In this document: positions 15,008 to 15,160 of the stretch, piece by piece
Layout of the letters: each line of letters begins with the position of its first letter
How positions within the stretch are numbered: position 1 is the stretch's first letter
DNA from: Caulobacteraceae bacterium
GTDB taxonomy: Bacteria; Pseudomonadota; Alphaproteobacteria; Caulobacterales; Caulobacteraceae
Length of the DNA stretch: 15,160 nt
Reading direction: 5' to 3'
Assembly (NCBI GenBank): GCA_947456005.1
Contig: CANGRP010000028.1
Span: forward strand, 1 to 15,160
Notes under the pieces: model-generated
Database searches by the model: none
The model's input: only the letters and a program-made list of their open reading frames with translations
Told to the model about the DNA's origin: nothing
Program-made: the position numbers and the translations under genes

Positions 15008-15160
15008 ATGGTCGCTGAACCTGAACTCCTGCTGCTGGGCGCCGCCATCGCCATCGGTCTCGTGCAGCTGATGTGGTCCGCCGCGGCGGCCCGCCGCCAG
15101 CAGGACCTGAAGTGGGCGGCCGGCGCCCGGGACGAAGCCATGCCCATTACCGGCGTCGCA
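15008..15160 (+). CDS. MAPEG-family membrane protein, N-terminal part (runs off the right edge)
   Basis: Only 51 residues are visible. They form one hydrophobic helix (ELLLLGAAIAIGLVQLMWSA, about residues 6-25) followed by ARRQQDLKWAAGARDE (about 28-43), the Arg/Gly-rich segment typical of bacterial MAPEG proteins ('...LKWxxGxRDE...'), and then PITGVA. MAPEG proteins are four-helix trimers related to eukaryotic microsomal glutathione transferases; the bacterial substrate is generally unknown. The ATG at 15008 is two bases after the guaB stop. A GTG at 15002 overlapping that stop is in frame and would add two residues. Probably co-transcribed with guaB. The family call rests on a short fragment. 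Confidence 0.72.
   Translation, partial: MVAEPELLLLGAAIAIGLVQLMWSAAAARRQQDLKWAAGARDEAMPITGVA

Noticed and set aside
1..15160. CRISPR arrays, tRNA/rRNA genes, insertion sequences, phage genes, toxin-antitoxin pairs
   Set aside because: No spaced direct repeats, cloverleaf-like stretches, transposase or integrase motifs, or small paired genes of this kind were recognised on either strand.

Overview
This is a GC-rich window with dense bacterial gene packing. The gene families, the frequent GTG/TTG starts and the block Ppx/GppA – rlmE – guaB – MAPEG point to an alphaproteobacterium, most likely Caulobacterales (Caulobacter/Phenylobacterium-like). The order-level call is an inference from gene content, not from a marker search. 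I see no tRNA, rRNA, CRISPR array, insertion sequence or phage gene. The window looks chromosomal and mostly housekeeping.

Layout. (1) Positions 1-992, minus strand: a DsbA-like/HCCA-isomerase-type thioredoxin-fold protein is followed 12 bases later by the N-terminal end of a membrane-anchored or secreted sulfatase that runs off the left edge. (2) 1072-1458, plus strand: a small four-helix membrane protein of DUF4345 type. (3) 1592-5009, minus strand: a tight three-gene operon of a circularly permuted ATP-grasp protein, an alpha-E helical protein and a bacterial transglutaminase-like protease. This conserved cluster is known from comparative genomics, its biochemistry is poorly understood, and it is the least characterised system here. 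(4) 5220-11161, plus strand: tamA and tamB, the outer-membrane Omp85 protein and its inner-membrane-anchored AsmA-like partner, overlapping by four bases. (5) 11171-11545, minus strand: hspQ, convergent with tamB. (6) 11693-15160, plus strand: a short Ppx/GppA phosphatase, rlmE (23S rRNA 2'-O-methyltransferase), guaB (IMP dehydrogenase) and the start of a MAPEG-family membrane protein that runs off the right edge.

How the genes work together. TamA and TamB form the translocation and assembly module linking the two membranes. The ATP-grasp/alpha-E/transglutaminase operon is predicted to make and/or cleave a peptide or amide-linked product whose identity is unknown. Ppx/GppA, RlmE and GuaB touch polyphosphate/(p)ppGpp metabolism, ribosome maturation and GTP synthesis. 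guaB has its own plausible promoter at the end of rlmE. Regulatory points of note are a possible pair of mutually exclusive hairpins around the hspQ ribosome-binding site, a run of 11 G inside tamB, and an imperfect hairpin between two convergent genes at 1521-1557.
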